The translations under genes were made by a program, and so were the position numbers. Under the pieces are notes generated by a model, which was given only the letters and a program-made list of their open reading frames with translations, had not been told where the DNA came from and made no database searches. Of a stretch of 60,898 nucleotides of DNA, positions 42,376 to 50,772 are shown piece by piece; position 1 is the first letter of the stretch; each line of letters starts with the position of its first letter. Source of the stretch: Sulfurovum sp. GTDB lineage: Bacteria > Campylobacterota > Campylobacteria > Campylobacterales > Sulfurovaceae. The stretch spans positions 1 to 60,898 of the forward strand of contig DYMX01000005.1 of the NCBI GenBank assembly GCA_020721345.1, in the 5' to 3' direction.

Positions 42376-42723
42376 TTATGCTTTTTTTACAAATTCTTGT
42401 TTGAGCTTGATAGCGCCCACACCAGGTACTTTGCAGTCGATGTTGTGCCCATCACTGCCCTCAACAAGGCGAATACCTTTAATTTTGGCGCCAACTTTAA
42501 TCCCGTCACTGCTTCCTTTGACCTTGAGGTCTTTGATAACGGTAACAGTGTCACCATCTTGCAAAATATTGCCGTTGGCATCTTTTATAACCAAACCTGT
42601 TTCAACCGCTTCATTATCCTCTTCTTTACCCCACTCAAAAGCACACTCAGGGCAAATATAGAGATTGCCATCCTCGTATGTATATTCGCTGCCACATTTT
42701 GGGCATTTTGGCAAAATCTGCAT
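42376..42723 (-). CDS. yjdM: YjdM (PhnA) family zinc-ribbon protein
   Basis: A 115-residue protein. The N-terminal zinc ribbon has [21 protein letters not shown]. The C-terminal SH3-like KOW-type domain has [23 protein letters not shown] and [22 protein letters not shown]. Despite the old name PhnA, the family is not the phosphonoacetate hydrolase and its role is unknown. It stands alone on the minus strand. The 88 bp between it and recO hold a short open stretch on the minus strand that could be a decayed gene end. Confidence 0.9.
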   Translation of the reverse strand: MQILPKCPKCGSEYTYEDGNLYICPECAFEWGKEEDNEAVETGLVIKDANGNILQDGDTVTVIKDLKVKGSSDGIKVGAKIKGIRLVEGSDGHNIDCKVPGVGAIKLKQEFVKKA

Positions 42724-42757
42724 GTTTTTCCTTTATTTGTGTTTCTTAGAGTGTATT

Positions 42758-43252
42758 TTACTCTATTAATTTTAATCTTGCTTTGAGTCCAGCGGTTGTT
42801 ATATATCCAACTTCCGTAAATTTAAGATTTCCCTCTTTGTCATATATTAAAGTTGTCGGATATGTCCCAATATTGAATTTACTTGCAATTTCACCGCTCT
42901 CATCATTGATAGTTTGTAAAGATAAATGCTGCTCTTTTAAAAAAGCTAAAATATCATTATCGCTTCCGGAGTTTACTCCTACACCTATAACTTCGTATTC
43001 ATTTGCTATTTTACTAAAATTTTCTAGATCTTGTTTGCAAATCGGACACCAGCTGCCCCAAAAAACAACAACAAGCAATCTGTTTTGAGGTAGTTTGTAA
43101 GTTTTATCTTGCCCTACTATATTTACTTCTAAAAATTTGAGTGAGTTATTTGGAATATCGGGCTGTTTAAAAAGATTTATAACTATACTTGCAACAAAAA
43201 GAAATAGTAAAAATATCAGTATCTCTTTTGCCCATTTTTTAAAACCATTCAT
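42758..43252 (-). CDS. Membrane-anchored thioredoxin-like protein (TlpA/ScsD type)
   Basis: A 164-residue protein with an N-terminal anchor (about 9-26) and a periplasmic thioredoxin domain. The redox motif is CPIC in VVFWGSWCPICKQDLENF, and the cis-proline is in GTYPTTLIYDKEGN. Such proteins reduce disulfides in the periplasm, for example on cytochrome c or Scs/Dsb partners; CPIC instead of CPxC variants gives no clear assignment. It overlaps the lysozyme-like gene by 4 bp, so the two are translated together. Confidence 0.83.
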   Translation of the reverse strand: MNGFKKWAKEILIFLLFLFVASIVINLFKQPDIPNNSLKFLEVNIVGQDKTYKLPQNRLLVVVFWGSWCPICKQDLENFSKIANEYEVIGVGVNSGSDNDILAFLKEQHLSLQTINDESGEIASKFNIGTYPTTLIYDKEGNLKFTEVGYITTAGLKARLKLIE

Positions 43253-44070
43253 TTTAATTCTTCATACAAATAGGTATCAAGTCTTTTATTCCAGCCGATT
43301 CTCCATCTCTCTTCGCCCCTAGTCTTTGGCGAATTGGCGATACGTCGGCTTAACATTGCTTTTGCGCTGTCGCTAAATGCCTTAAATCTATCCTTTTGCC
43401 TATAATCCAAATTTTCTAAAACTTGAAGCAGTCCCCAGCCTTGATCGTTGTATCGTTCGCTTATCAGCGTGCCTTCGCCTTTGAAATTTACATAATCAAT
43501 AAGTATATATAGCCCATGCTCATTTACAGTGCCGTTGTCATTATATAAAATCTTATTGTACCTAGTCCTTATAATTTTTTTAGTTTTTTCATCTTTTAGA
43601 GTTGAGAGCATAAGCGGCAAAGCATCAAACGCTCTCTTGCTCATATACATTGCCTGATAAGGCATATTTTGTTTCAAGAAATCAAAAAGCTCAAGGTATT
43701 GCTTATCATTTTTTGCTTTTGTCGCAAACAACTCTATTTTGCTATTCCAAGGACAAGGCGTTTTACTGCTTAGCCATTTTGGCATAGTTGCATTATTTTC
43801 TTCCATGAAGCCAAGAACTAGAGGGAAAACTTCTCTAAACTTTTCTGTGTGACCTTCGGCAAACCAGATAAAATGACCGATCCCAAGTGATGCAAAATCT
43901 TCTCCATCGTTCCAATGAACCAAATATTTATCTTGCAGAGCGCCTTCGTTTTGCCAAACTTTTTTTGCTATATAATCTGCTTGCTCTTTAGTTATTTTTA
44001 CATCTGCCAAAAGAGAGAGGGTTACAAAAACTACAACAACAATAACTCTCCAAATATATCCACCGCTCAT
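43249..44070 (-). CDS. Periplasmic protein with T4-lysozyme-like motif
   Basis: A 273-residue protein with a signal peptide (about 1-22). Residues 36-70 contain NEGALQ (Glu42), WNDGEDFASLGIGHF (Asp55, Ser61 and the GIGH at 63-66). In T4 lysozyme the catalytic Glu11, Asp20 and Thr26 sit before GIGH with Asp-to-Thr spacing of six, as here from Asp55 to Ser61; the Glu is four residues further away. A C-terminal region with YNDQGWGLLQVLE is also conserved-looking. I infer a murein-acting or lysozyme-fold protein. It lies directly after murF and before the anchored thioredoxin; it has one Cys (Cys106). Confidence 0.55.
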   Translation of the reverse strand: MSGGYIWRVIVVVVFVTLSLLADVKITKEQADYIAKKVWQNEGALQDKYLVHWNDGEDFASLGIGHFIWFAEGHTEKFREVFPLVLGFMEENNATMPKWLSSKTPCPWNSKIELFATKAKNDKQYLELFDFLKQNMPYQAMYMSKRAFDALPLMLSTLKDEKTKKIIRTRYNKILYNDNGTVNEHGLYILIDYVNFKGEGTLISERYNDQGWGLLQVLENLDYRQKDRFKAFSDSAKAMLSRRIANSPKTRGEERWRIGWNKRLDTYLYEELK

Positions 44071-45474
44071 CTACACAAAGCTTGGCGCATCATTTGCAAA
44101 CAGTATCAAATCACCCGCTTTCGTATGCTCGATAAGCATATCTTGCATTTGTGATTTTTGCTCCATTTTAAGAAGCTTATCCTCATCGACTTGACTTTTA
44201 AATATATCCCAGTTTAAATTACTGCTTACTATCACTAGATCAAAAACCTCATTTGCTCTTTTAGCAATTTGCATATTTAGTTCATCGTCAACTTCTACAA
44301 GACCCGGAGTAATAACGACTTTCCGCCCCTGATAAGTTGAAGCTAGATCAAATGAGCCAAGCATTCCATCTATATTTCCATTAAAACTATCGTCAAGGAT
44401 CAATTTTCCGCCGGCATCAATTCTTTGTAGCCTATGAGGTGTTGCTTTGAGTGTTTTTAGTCGTTTTTTAATAGTCTCTTTATCCACTCCCAGGGCAATG
44501 GCAACACTGATGGCGCCGACCAAATTTATAGCGTGAAACTCTCCCAAGATCGGAACTTCGTATTTTTCTCCGTCCAATTCAAATGATGTTCCTTCTAAAG
44601 TGGCGGTCACATTTGTTATATTGCTTCCATAGATATGTATCTTCTCACTAGGCTCTTGTTTTGTGCTTTCATGAAGCCAAGCTTCTTTTAGGCGTGAACT
44701 TTGAAGTATCTCGAGCTTTGTTGCAATTATATTTTTTATTGTTTTAAAATACTCTATATGAGCCGGTCCTATTTTTCCAACAACTACCAACTGTGGATTT
44801 ACAAATGTTGCGATTTCGGCTATATCACCCTTAACCCTTGCGCCCATTTCAACTATATAAACTTCGGTATCATCAGGCAGATCATCATTTATATCTTTCA
44901 TTATGCCGCCAAGCGTATTTACCGATCTTGGCGTCGCATATGTTTTAAAACTTCCCTCCAAGATATGATTTAAAAAGTTTTTGATACTTGTTTTGCCGTA
45001 ACTTGCCGTAATTCCAACTACTATCATCTCTTTTGCCTTTTCAATTTTTGCTTTTGCTTTTGCTTTAAAGCCCAAAAAAAGTACTTTTTCTACCAACAGC
45101 GAGGCGGCAAAGGTCAATATGAACGGAGCTATTACAAAAGTGCATTTTGCTATAAACCATAAAAAAAGAGCAAATATAGCAAGGAGCGCAAAAAATCTTT
45201 TGATCCTGCCGGTCCACACTAAAGGCTTATCAAGTTTTTTATACCAAAAATACAACAATGCTATATAAACAAGAGAAATGACGATATCCAGCTTGAACAT
45301 TTTAGAAGCAATAACAAAGGCAATAAAAGGAATTATAAAATAAACCACATTCCACATCGGCTTTGTGTGATGAAATAGAACCCTTGAGAGCTTATAGCTA
45401 TACCATTGCAAGTTTGTGATCAAATAATAACCGCTCACACCTACAAATATTAAAAAACTTAAAAATTCGACCAT
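44071..45474 (-). CDS. murF: MurF, UDP-MurNAc-tripeptide--D-Ala-D-Ala ligase, with membrane segments
   Basis: A 467-residue Mur ligase. The ATP loop is GITASYGKTSIKNFL, followed by the PRSVNTLGG and VEMGARVKGDI motifs of MurF, PAHIEYF and the C-terminal domain with DDSFNGNIDGM. The first 130 residues hold four or five hydrophobic segments and no MurF substrate domain of the usual kind, so the enzyme is probably membrane-bound. It adds D-Ala-D-Ala to the UDP-MurNAc tripeptide. It shares TAATG with the upstream hydrolase and adjoins the lysozyme-like gene downstream. Confidence 0.88.
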   Translation of the reverse strand: MVEFLSFLIFVGVSGYYLITNLQWYSYKLSRVLFHHTKPMWNVVYFIIPFIAFVIASKMFKLDIVISLVYIALLYFWYKKLDKPLVWTGRIKRFFALLAIFALFLWFIAKCTFVIAPFILTFAASLLVEKVLFLGFKAKAKAKIEKAKEMIVVGITASYGKTSIKNFLNHILEGSFKTYATPRSVNTLGGIMKDINDDLPDDTEVYIVEMGARVKGDIAEIATFVNPQLVVVGKIGPAHIEYFKTIKNIIATKLEILQSSRLKEAWLHESTKQEPSEKIHIYGSNITNVTATLEGTSFELDGEKYEVPILGEFHAINLVGAISVAIALGVDKETIKKRLKTLKATPHRLQRIDAGGKLILDDSFNGNIDGMLGSFDLASTYQGRKVVITPGLVEVDDELNMQIAKRANEVFDLVIVSSNLNWDIFKSQVDEDKLLKMEQKSQMQDMLIEHTKAGDLILFANDAPSFV

Positions 45475-46202
45475 TATTTATGCTCCTTGTAGTATTGCAT
45501 GATAGTATCGGAAATAAATTTCGAGTGTTTTAAAAAGAAATAGTGATCTCCCTTAAGCGGATATAACTTTGATCTTTTTATAGTAGAATTTATTTTCTCA
45601 GCAGTCCAAAGCGGTGTTGCCGTATCGCTTTTGCCCCAAAACAGAAGCGCATTATTTGCAAAATCTTCAAATTTCTGACTAAAATCCTCATTGACAACAT
45701 TTTTGAATGTTTCATACATTTCATGGCTCATGCCCTCAACATCGCGGCTTGCAAAAAACCTTCTCATTTTGCCAAATCCAAGCGGTTTTAAAATTTTAAA
45801 AACAGTTATCTTGACCATAACACTAAAAGGCTTTGGAACCAAAATTCCTGCACTTGAAAGAAGTATCAGACAAGCTGGATTTAGGAGCGTTGCCACTTTA
45901 CCGCCAAATGAATGACCAGCTATAAAAAATGCCTTAACTCCAATATCGGCAAGAAACATCTTGATAATATTTGCGTAATCCTCCGTAGTTAGAACGATCG
46001 GATTAGTGCTTTTACCAAATCCAGGCATATCTATATACACATGTTTAAGCTCTTCCATTTGCTTGGCAAAAGCTTGCTTCATGATCTCTTTATTGCTTCC
46101 CCAGCCGTGAAGAATTACTATAGTATCTTCTTTTGCTGGATTAACTATATCATATGCGATATTGAAAGTATTTTTTTTATAATTTATATCTCTTTGCGCC
46201 AT
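45474..46202 (-). CDS. Alpha/beta hydrolase
   Basis: A 242-residue hydrolase. The oxyanion strand is VILHGWGSNKEIM, the nucleophile Ser lies in FIAGHSFGGKVA, a later Asp lies in LLFWGKSDTATPLW and the His in GDHYFFLKHS. The substrate is unknown; the length and HGWG wording fit small esterases or C-C bond hydrolases. It overlaps both neighbours by one base (TAATG), so it is firmly part of the set that ends with murF. The same pairing of murF with a hydrolase is one I recall in other Campylobacterota. Confidence 0.82.
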   Translation of the reverse strand: MAQRDINYKKNTFNIAYDIVNPAKEDTIVILHGWGSNKEIMKQAFAKQMEELKHVYIDMPGFGKSTNPIVLTTEDYANIIKMFLADIGVKAFFIAGHSFGGKVATLLNPACLILLSSAGILVPKPFSVMVKITVFKILKPLGFGKMRRFFASRDVEGMSHEMYETFKNVVNEDFSQKFEDFANNALLFWGKSDTATPLWTAEKINSTIKRSKLYPLKGDHYFFLKHSKFISDTIMQYYKEHK

Positions 46203-46414
46203 TAGTCTATATAATTCTCATCTTTCATTGATTTTTCATCTATGTACTCACGATAAAGCATCGCTATGCCAAAAACCGAAACAATAATTGCGACTGCAGT
46301 AATGGAAAGTTTTATAAAGACATCAAAATCAAATATATCAAACCATAATTGAAATATTCCAACTATAGTATAAAGCACAAACACGATCCCGACTATTATG
46401 CTTGCTATTTTCAT
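46202..46414 (-). CDS. Small two-helix membrane protein
   Basis: 70 residues. Two hydrophobic segments at about 3-24 and 33-52 join through a short loop, followed by an acidic, Lys-containing C-terminus (EYIDEKSMKDENYID). No family is recognised. It follows the DUF4177 gene by 6 bp and overlaps the hydrolase gene by one base, which supports real translation. Confidence 0.6.
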   Translation of the reverse strand: MKIASIIVGIVFVLYTIVGIFQLWFDIFDFDVFIKLSITAVAIIVSVFGIAMLYREYIDEKSMKDENYID

Positions 46415-46420
46415 GCTTTT

Positions 46421-46627
46421 TTATCTCTCTTCATTATCACGACATACCCTTCTCTGCTCCAAAAAAAACATCCGCCTAATATCTTTTTCCATAGTTACAA
46501 CTTCCCACCCATCGCTTGCATTGCGATTTAAAAACTCGCTAAATTTAACAGGATTGACCTTTGACTGCCCGAGAAGCAAAGACCCAAGCATGCCTTCTTG
46601 ATAAATTACCGCTTTATACTCTAACAT
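46421..46627 (-). CDS. DUF4177-like small protein
   Basis: A 68-residue protein resembling DUF4177. The start is MLEYKAVIYQEG, then FSEFLNRNASDGWEVVTMEKDI, with the DGWE core of that family, and a C-terminal RMFFLEQRR. The function is unknown; it is probably a small cytosolic alpha/beta domain. It lies 2 bp after the HI0933-type flavoprotein gene and 6 bp before the small membrane protein, in one run. Confidence 0.72.
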   Translation of the reverse strand: MLEYKAVIYQEGMLGSLLLGQSKVNPVKFSEFLNRNASDGWEVVTMEKDIRRMFFLEQRRVCRDNEER

Positions 46628-46629
46628 AA

Positions 46630-47775
46630 CTACTCCTTATTGATACCATTTGCGCATACAAAAGCCGATGAAAATGCCCATTGAAGATTATACCCGCCAA
46701 GCCTACCTGTAACATCAAGAACTTCGCCTATAAAATATAGATTTTCACATTTTGTGCTCATCATATTTTTTTGGCTTATCTCGCCTGTATCCACACCGCC
46801 CTTGGTAACTTCTGCCTTATTATATCCAAAAGTACCTGCGGGTGAAAAATGATATTCTTTGATTATTTTAAGCTTTTCAAACTCGCTTTTAGATAATAAT
46901 GAAAACTTTTTATCTTCTATGCCTAAATGGATTAAAAGCGCAGATGCAAGCCTTTTTGATATAGGTAAAACGGTACTTACATTTTTATTGGAGTTTCTAA
47001 AATCTTCAAGTTTGATATTTGGCAAAAAATCTATAGATATTTCACCCTTCTCCCAATACAAAGATGCATCCAAAACAGCAGGACCGCTTATACCCTTATG
47101 CGCAAACAAAAGCGAACCTTCACATATATGCTCGCCGGCTTTTATCACTACATCGCACGATATGCCGCTTAGCTCTTTGAAAAAAAACTGTTCTTTTTGA
47201 AGCGTAAGTCCAACCAAAGCAGGAGCTGTTTTGATGATATTGTTTCCAAACTTTTTAGCTATTTTATATCCTATCTCACTAACCCCAACACTTGCATAAC
47301 TAAGACCCCCAGAGGCCATTACAACATGTCTTGCGCGCAATTCTCTCTTGGAAGTTTTAAGCGTAAAAATATCGTCATATTTATCAACATCAAGCAATTC
47401 TTCGCCTGTTAAAATAGTATGAAGCTTTGACTCTTTTGATAGTATATCAACTAACTCTTTAGCGCTTTTATCGCAAAAAAATTGGTTATTTTTTAGCTTT
47501 GCAGTTTTTAATCCTCTACTTTGAAAATATCTCAAAGTGACATTTTGGTCAAAACTCTTTATTGCACTTTTAACAAAGTTCGCATCTCCTAAAAAATGCT
47601 TATCGGTGACAAACTCATTGGTAATATTACACTTGCCGCCACCGCTTATCAGTATCTTTGCGCCAAGCTTTTGATTGTGCTCTATCAATGCGGTTTTTTT
47701 ATCTTTTATCAATGAAGCAAACATCAAACCGCTTGCCCCTCCGCCAACTATAACTACATCAAAAAAATTATTCAT
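46630..47775 (-). CDS. HI0933-type FAD-dependent oxidoreductase (YhiN family)
   Basis: A 381-residue flavoprotein. The dinucleotide fold is VVIVGGGASGLMFASLI, followed by GAKILISGGGKCNITN, VVMASGGLSYASVG and the C-terminal GEVLDVTGRLGGYNLQWAFSSAFVCA, all diagnostic of the family. Members are named aminoacetone oxidase or BaiN-like; the true substrate is unknown. It is the first gene of the run to murF, with TATAAT on the minus strand at 47782-47787 in the short divergent space to the NlpC/P60 gene. Confidence 0.85.
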   Translation of the reverse strand: MNNFFDVVIVGGGASGLMFASLIKDKKTALIEHNQKLGAKILISGGGKCNITNEFVTDKHFLGDANFVKSAIKSFDQNVTLRYFQSRGLKTAKLKNNQFFCDKSAKELVDILSKESKLHTILTGEELLDVDKYDDIFTLKTSKRELRARHVVMASGGLSYASVGVSEIGYKIAKKFGNNIIKTAPALVGLTLQKEQFFFKELSGISCDVVIKAGEHICEGSLLFAHKGISGPAVLDASLYWEKGEISIDFLPNIKLEDFRNSNKNVSTVLPISKRLASALLIHLGIEDKKFSLLSKSEFEKLKIIKEYHFSPAGTFGYNKAEVTKGGVDTGEISQKNMMSTKCENLYFIGEVLDVTGRLGGYNLQWAFSSAFVCANGINKE

Positions 47776-47799
47776 ATAGCGATTATAGCCAATTTATGT

Positions 47800-47805
47800 T
47801 ATAAT
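47800..47805 (+). promoter_or_regulatory. Probable -10 box of the NlpC/P60 gene
   Basis: TATAAT 28 bp before ATG 47833. A second, minus-strand TATAAT (47782-47787) lies 13 bp away and serves the divergent flavoprotein gene, so the promoters nearly overlap. Confidence 0.45.
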
Positions 47806-47832
47806 ATCAAAAAATATATTGGTCTAAAAAAA

Positions 47833-48495
47833 ATGAGAATTATTTGGTTTATATCGATTTTTTCTATTGTTTATGCTTCAAACTCTTTTACCTTTACCGA
47901 CGGTAGCGGAAGGGCGGTGCAAAAAAAGATCAAACATCGCTACAATGAAGCATTAAATCAAAATATCAAAGAGTATTCTTATCAGGCATTTTATGCAGAT
48001 CTTCAAAAAGAGAAAATTGCAGCACTTCAGGCGCAAATGGCAAATGTTAGAGAAAATGGTCTAAATGCCAAACAACCGACAAAAACGCAAGAGGAACAAA
48101 CATATTGCAATGCAGACATAGGCGCAATAACACAAAATGCCAAACAGTTCAAGGGCGGAAAGTATGTCTGGGGAGGCACAAGACCTAGTGGATTTGACTG
48201 TTCCGGATATGTGCAGTATATTTACAACAAACACGGTATTAAATTGCCTCGTACGGCACTTGGACAATCCAAAGCAGGAAAGACTATAGATAAAAGCAAT
48301 CTAAGGGCTGGAGACCTGCTATTTTTCTTGACGGATAAAAATAGAGGCATTTCGGTAACCCATGTCGGCATATACCTAGGGAACGGCGAGTTTATACATG
48401 CCGCTTCAAGGGACAGAGGCATTATAGTCTCACCTCTGCATCAAGGGTCATACGCCGATTGTTTTGTTGGCGCAAAGAGAATACTGCCGTCTTAA
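47833..48495 (+). CDS. NlpC/P60 family murein endopeptidase
   Basis: A 220-residue secreted protein. Signal peptide at 1-16, then a helical linker rich in Lys and Gln to about 90, then NlpC/P60. The catalytic Cys123 is in SGFDCSGYVQYIY, His177 in VTHVGIYLG and the third residue His189 in FIHAASRD. LPRTALGQSKAG and GDLLFF lie between. It cuts between D-Glu and diaminopimelate or in cross-bridges, trimming peptidoglycan. One extra Cys (Cys92) precedes the domain. The gene is monocistronic and converges on ruvA. Confidence 0.92.
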   Translation: MRIIWFISIFSIVYASNSFTFTDGSGRAVQKKIKHRYNEALNQNIKEYSYQAFYADLQKEKIAALQAQMANVRENGLNAKQPTKTQEEQTYCNADIGAITQNAKQFKGGKYVWGGTRPSGFDCSGYVQYIYNKHGIKLPRTALGQSKAGKTIDKSNLRAGDLLFFLTDKNRGISVTHVGIYLGNGEFIHAASRDRGIIVSPLHQGSYADCFVGAKRILPS

Positions 48496-48518
48496 TTACC
48501 GCGCCAACGCGGCAATAA

Positions 48519-49079
48519 TTACAATCTCTGCAATTTTTTAAGTCCTTCTTTAACTAAAGTTGCGGTATCTCCGCTAAGTCCTGATAGGGCTTTTTTAACC
48601 TCATCTTTTTTAAATCCAAGACTCTCTAGTGCCATAGCCGCTTCAATGAGAGAATTGCTTAAATGGTCGCCTGCTGCGCTGCCCTCAACTATAAAATCTG
48701 CAAGTTCTACCAATATCCTGCTAGCAGCCTTTGGTCCTATGCCAGGAACACGCTTAAGCATACTTACATCTTTCGAGTTTACAACTTTAGCAAATGTATC
48801 AGGAGAAAATGTTGAGCATATAGCGATGGCTACTTTTGGGCCTATACCGTTAATTTTAAGCAGTGTATCGAACATCTTTTTTTCATCCAAGGTTAAAAAA
48901 CCAAAAAGCAAATTTGCATCTTCTCTGATTATCTGAGAAATGAAAAGTTTTATCTCTTTTGACTCTATTTGCGAAGATGTATTTATGGATACAAAAACTT
49001 CATGTATTAGTCCATGTACATTTATGTGTACAAATGTCGGCTCTTTATGTTCTAATATCCCCTGTATGCCTACTATCAT
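48519..49079 (-). CDS. ruvA: Holliday junction DNA helicase subunit RuvA
   Basis: About 186 residues from ATG 49079 (GGAG six bases upstream), so the protein begins MIVGIQG, as the family does. Domain I is the OB fold to residue 62, domain II the helix-hairpin-helix with [15 protein letters not shown] and [19 protein letters not shown], and domain III the RuvB-binding helices with [20 protein letters not shown]. It binds four-way junctions and recruits RuvB for branch migration. No ruvB or ruvC is nearby, which is usual in Campylobacterota. Confidence 0.94.
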   Translation of the reverse strand: MIVGIQGILEHKEPTFVHINVHGLIHEVFVSINTSSQIESKEIKLFISQIIREDANLLFGFLTLDEKKMFDTLLKINGIGPKVAIAICSTFSPDTFAKVVNSKDVSMLKRVPGIGPKAASRILVELADFIVEGSAAGDHLSNSLIEAAMALESLGFKKDEVKKALSGLSGDTATLVKEGLKKLQRL

Positions 49080-49178
49080 AACATGCTCCATATTTTTTAA
49101 GAGTATAACTTAAAATGTTTAAATCAAAAAAAAATATGTCATTTTGAAATATAATCATAGATTCTTAGAGAAGATATT

Positions 49179-49256
49179 GCAAACACGAAGCACCGCTTGA
49201 GTGCAGCGAACTTCTAAGTGTTTGCGATTTTTGCGATACTTTTATAAAAAAGTATC
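49179..49256. other. Two hairpins in the ruvA/murJ divergent space
   Basis: First hairpin: GCAAACAC (49179-49186) pairs with GTGTTTGC (49218-49225), with nested GAAG/CTTC and CGCT/AGCG pairs, so a long imperfect stem of about 47 nt forms. Second hairpin: GATACTTTT-ATAA-AAAAGTATC (49235-49256), a perfect 9-bp stem. Neither has a good U tail in the plus direction. The 279-bp region holds no open frame. It may be a structured RNA, a repeat family member or paired terminators. Confidence 0.5.
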
Positions 49257-49327
49257 AAAAGAAAAAGGGAGAAACTGCATTATAATCCAAAAATATTCCA
49301 AAGAGTATGACTTAATACCAATTTCGA

Positions 49328-49333
49328 TATAAT
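49328..49333 (+). promoter_or_regulatory. Probable -10 box of murJ
   Basis: TATAAT 26 bp before the murJ ATG at 49359, downstream of the two hairpins. The ribosome site (AAAGA) is weak. Confidence 0.45.
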
Positions 49334-49358
49334 TTCAAAAACAAATACAAAGAATATA

Positions 49359-50765
49359 ATGCGACTTAAATCTATATTTTCAAACTCATTTGGTATCCTC
49401 ATCTCACGTGTTACGGGTTTACTTAGGGATATACTCATGACATCTGCCTTGGGCGCAAGCATATGGAGTGATATATTTTTGATGGCATTCAAATTTCCAA
49501 ATCTGTTTCGCAGGATATTTGCTGAAGGTTCATTCACTCAAAGCTTTATGCCTTCTTATGTGGCATCAAAGCAAAAAGGCGTATTTGCTGTTGCGATCTT
49601 TATGCGATTTATGCTTATGATCATTGGATTTTCTCTCATAGTCACGCTTTTTCCTGAAGCTTTTACAAAAGCTCTTGCGTGGGATTGGAACGATGACCTC
49701 ATCGGTAAAACAGCGCCTCTTACGGTTATAAATTTTTGGTATTTGGATCTTATATTTATAGTTACGTTTTTAGGAACGATACTACAACATAAAGAGCATT
49801 TTTTTACCACTGCTTTTTCTACCGTATGGCTAAATATCGCTATGATAGCTACGCTTATGTTTTATGCTAAAAGCGAACCGCAAGCAATCGTATATGCTTT
49901 AAGCTTTTCTATCCTAGCCGGAGGTCTTCTGCAGATAGCAACACATATTGTCGCTATACGTAAAAAAGGACTTGCAAGGATACTTATAGGCGGATGGAAA
50001 TATAGAAAAACCAAAGATGTAAAAACAGAAGAACAAAAATTTAATAAACTTTTTTTACCTTCGGTTCTAGGCAGCTCTACCGCTCAAATAGCCTCTTTTA
50101 TAGATACAAGTCTCGCTTCGTTTTTAGTGGCAGGATCGGTCAGTTATCTGTTTTATGCGAACAGGGTATTTCAACTTCCATTTGCCATTATCGCCCTTGC
50201 TATAACCACGACTCTTTTTCCTGCTATCTCAAAGGCTATCAAAAACAGCAATGAAGAAGCGGCATTTGCAAACCTCAGCAAAGCATTTTGGCTTCTTAAC
50301 ATACTCCTTGGGGCGTCGGTATTGGGCGGAATACTACTAAGTGAACCTATCATATGGCTTCTTTTTGAAAGAGGAGCATTTGACCTTGAAGATACTAAAA
50401 ATACGGCTTATGTGCTTCAAATGTATATGATAGGACTAGTTCCGTTTGGGCTAGCCAAGATTTTCTCTTTATACCTTTACGCAATGCATAAACATCTAAA
50501 AGCCGCAAAAATAGCTGTAATTTCACTTGTGATAAATGTCATATTTTCAATAATTCTAATGCAAAGTATGGGCGCTGCCGGACTAGCTCTTTCAGGGAGC
50601 ATAGGAGGATTTGCGCAGTTAATCTTAACTATCAAAGAAGTTGGTTTTGATAAGTTTTGGAATATTGTAAAAAGCAAAACGATGCCTATTTTTATAATAG
50701 CAATGATAACTTTTGGTACAATGCTGTATTTTATAAATAAATTTTTAATAGATATGATAAGATAG
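49359..50765 (+). CDS. murJ: Lipid II flippase MurJ
   Basis: A 468-residue polytopic protein of the MOP superfamily with about 13-14 membrane helices. The MurJ marks at the start are ISRVTGLLRDILMTSALG, DIFLMAFKFPNLFRRIFAEGSFTQSFMP, with the conserved Arg residues of the central cavity. Later come LPSVLGSSTAQIASFIDTSLAS and LPFAIIALAITTTLFPAIS. It moves lipid II across the inner membrane for wall synthesis. The gene lies 8 bp before cysS on the same strand. Confidence 0.94.
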   Translation: MRLKSIFSNSFGILISRVTGLLRDILMTSALGASIWSDIFLMAFKFPNLFRRIFAEGSFTQSFMPSYVASKQKGVFAVAIFMRFMLMIIGFSLIVTLFPEAFTKALAWDWNDDLIGKTAPLTVINFWYLDLIFIVTFLGTILQHKEHFFTTAFSTVWLNIAMIATLMFYAKSEPQAIVYALSFSILAGGLLQIATHIVAIRKKGLARILIGGWKYRKTKDVKTEEQKFNKLFLPSVLGSSTAQIASFIDTSLASFLVAGSVSYLFYANRVFQLPFAIIALAITTTLFPAISKAIKNSNEEAAFANLSKAFWLLNILLGASVLGGILLSEPIIWLLFERGAFDLEDTKNTAYVLQMYMIGLVPFGLAKIFSLYLYAMHKHLKAAKIAVISLVINVIFSIILMQSMGAAGLALSGSIGGFAQLILTIKEVGFDKFWNIVKSKTMPIFIIAMITFGTMLYFINKFLIDMIR

Positions 50766-50772
50766 GATATGA

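Noticed and set aside
42376-42723. Phosphonate degradation role from the name PhnA
   Set aside because: The YjdM family is a zinc-ribbon protein unrelated to phosphonoacetate hydrolase, and no phn genes are nearby.
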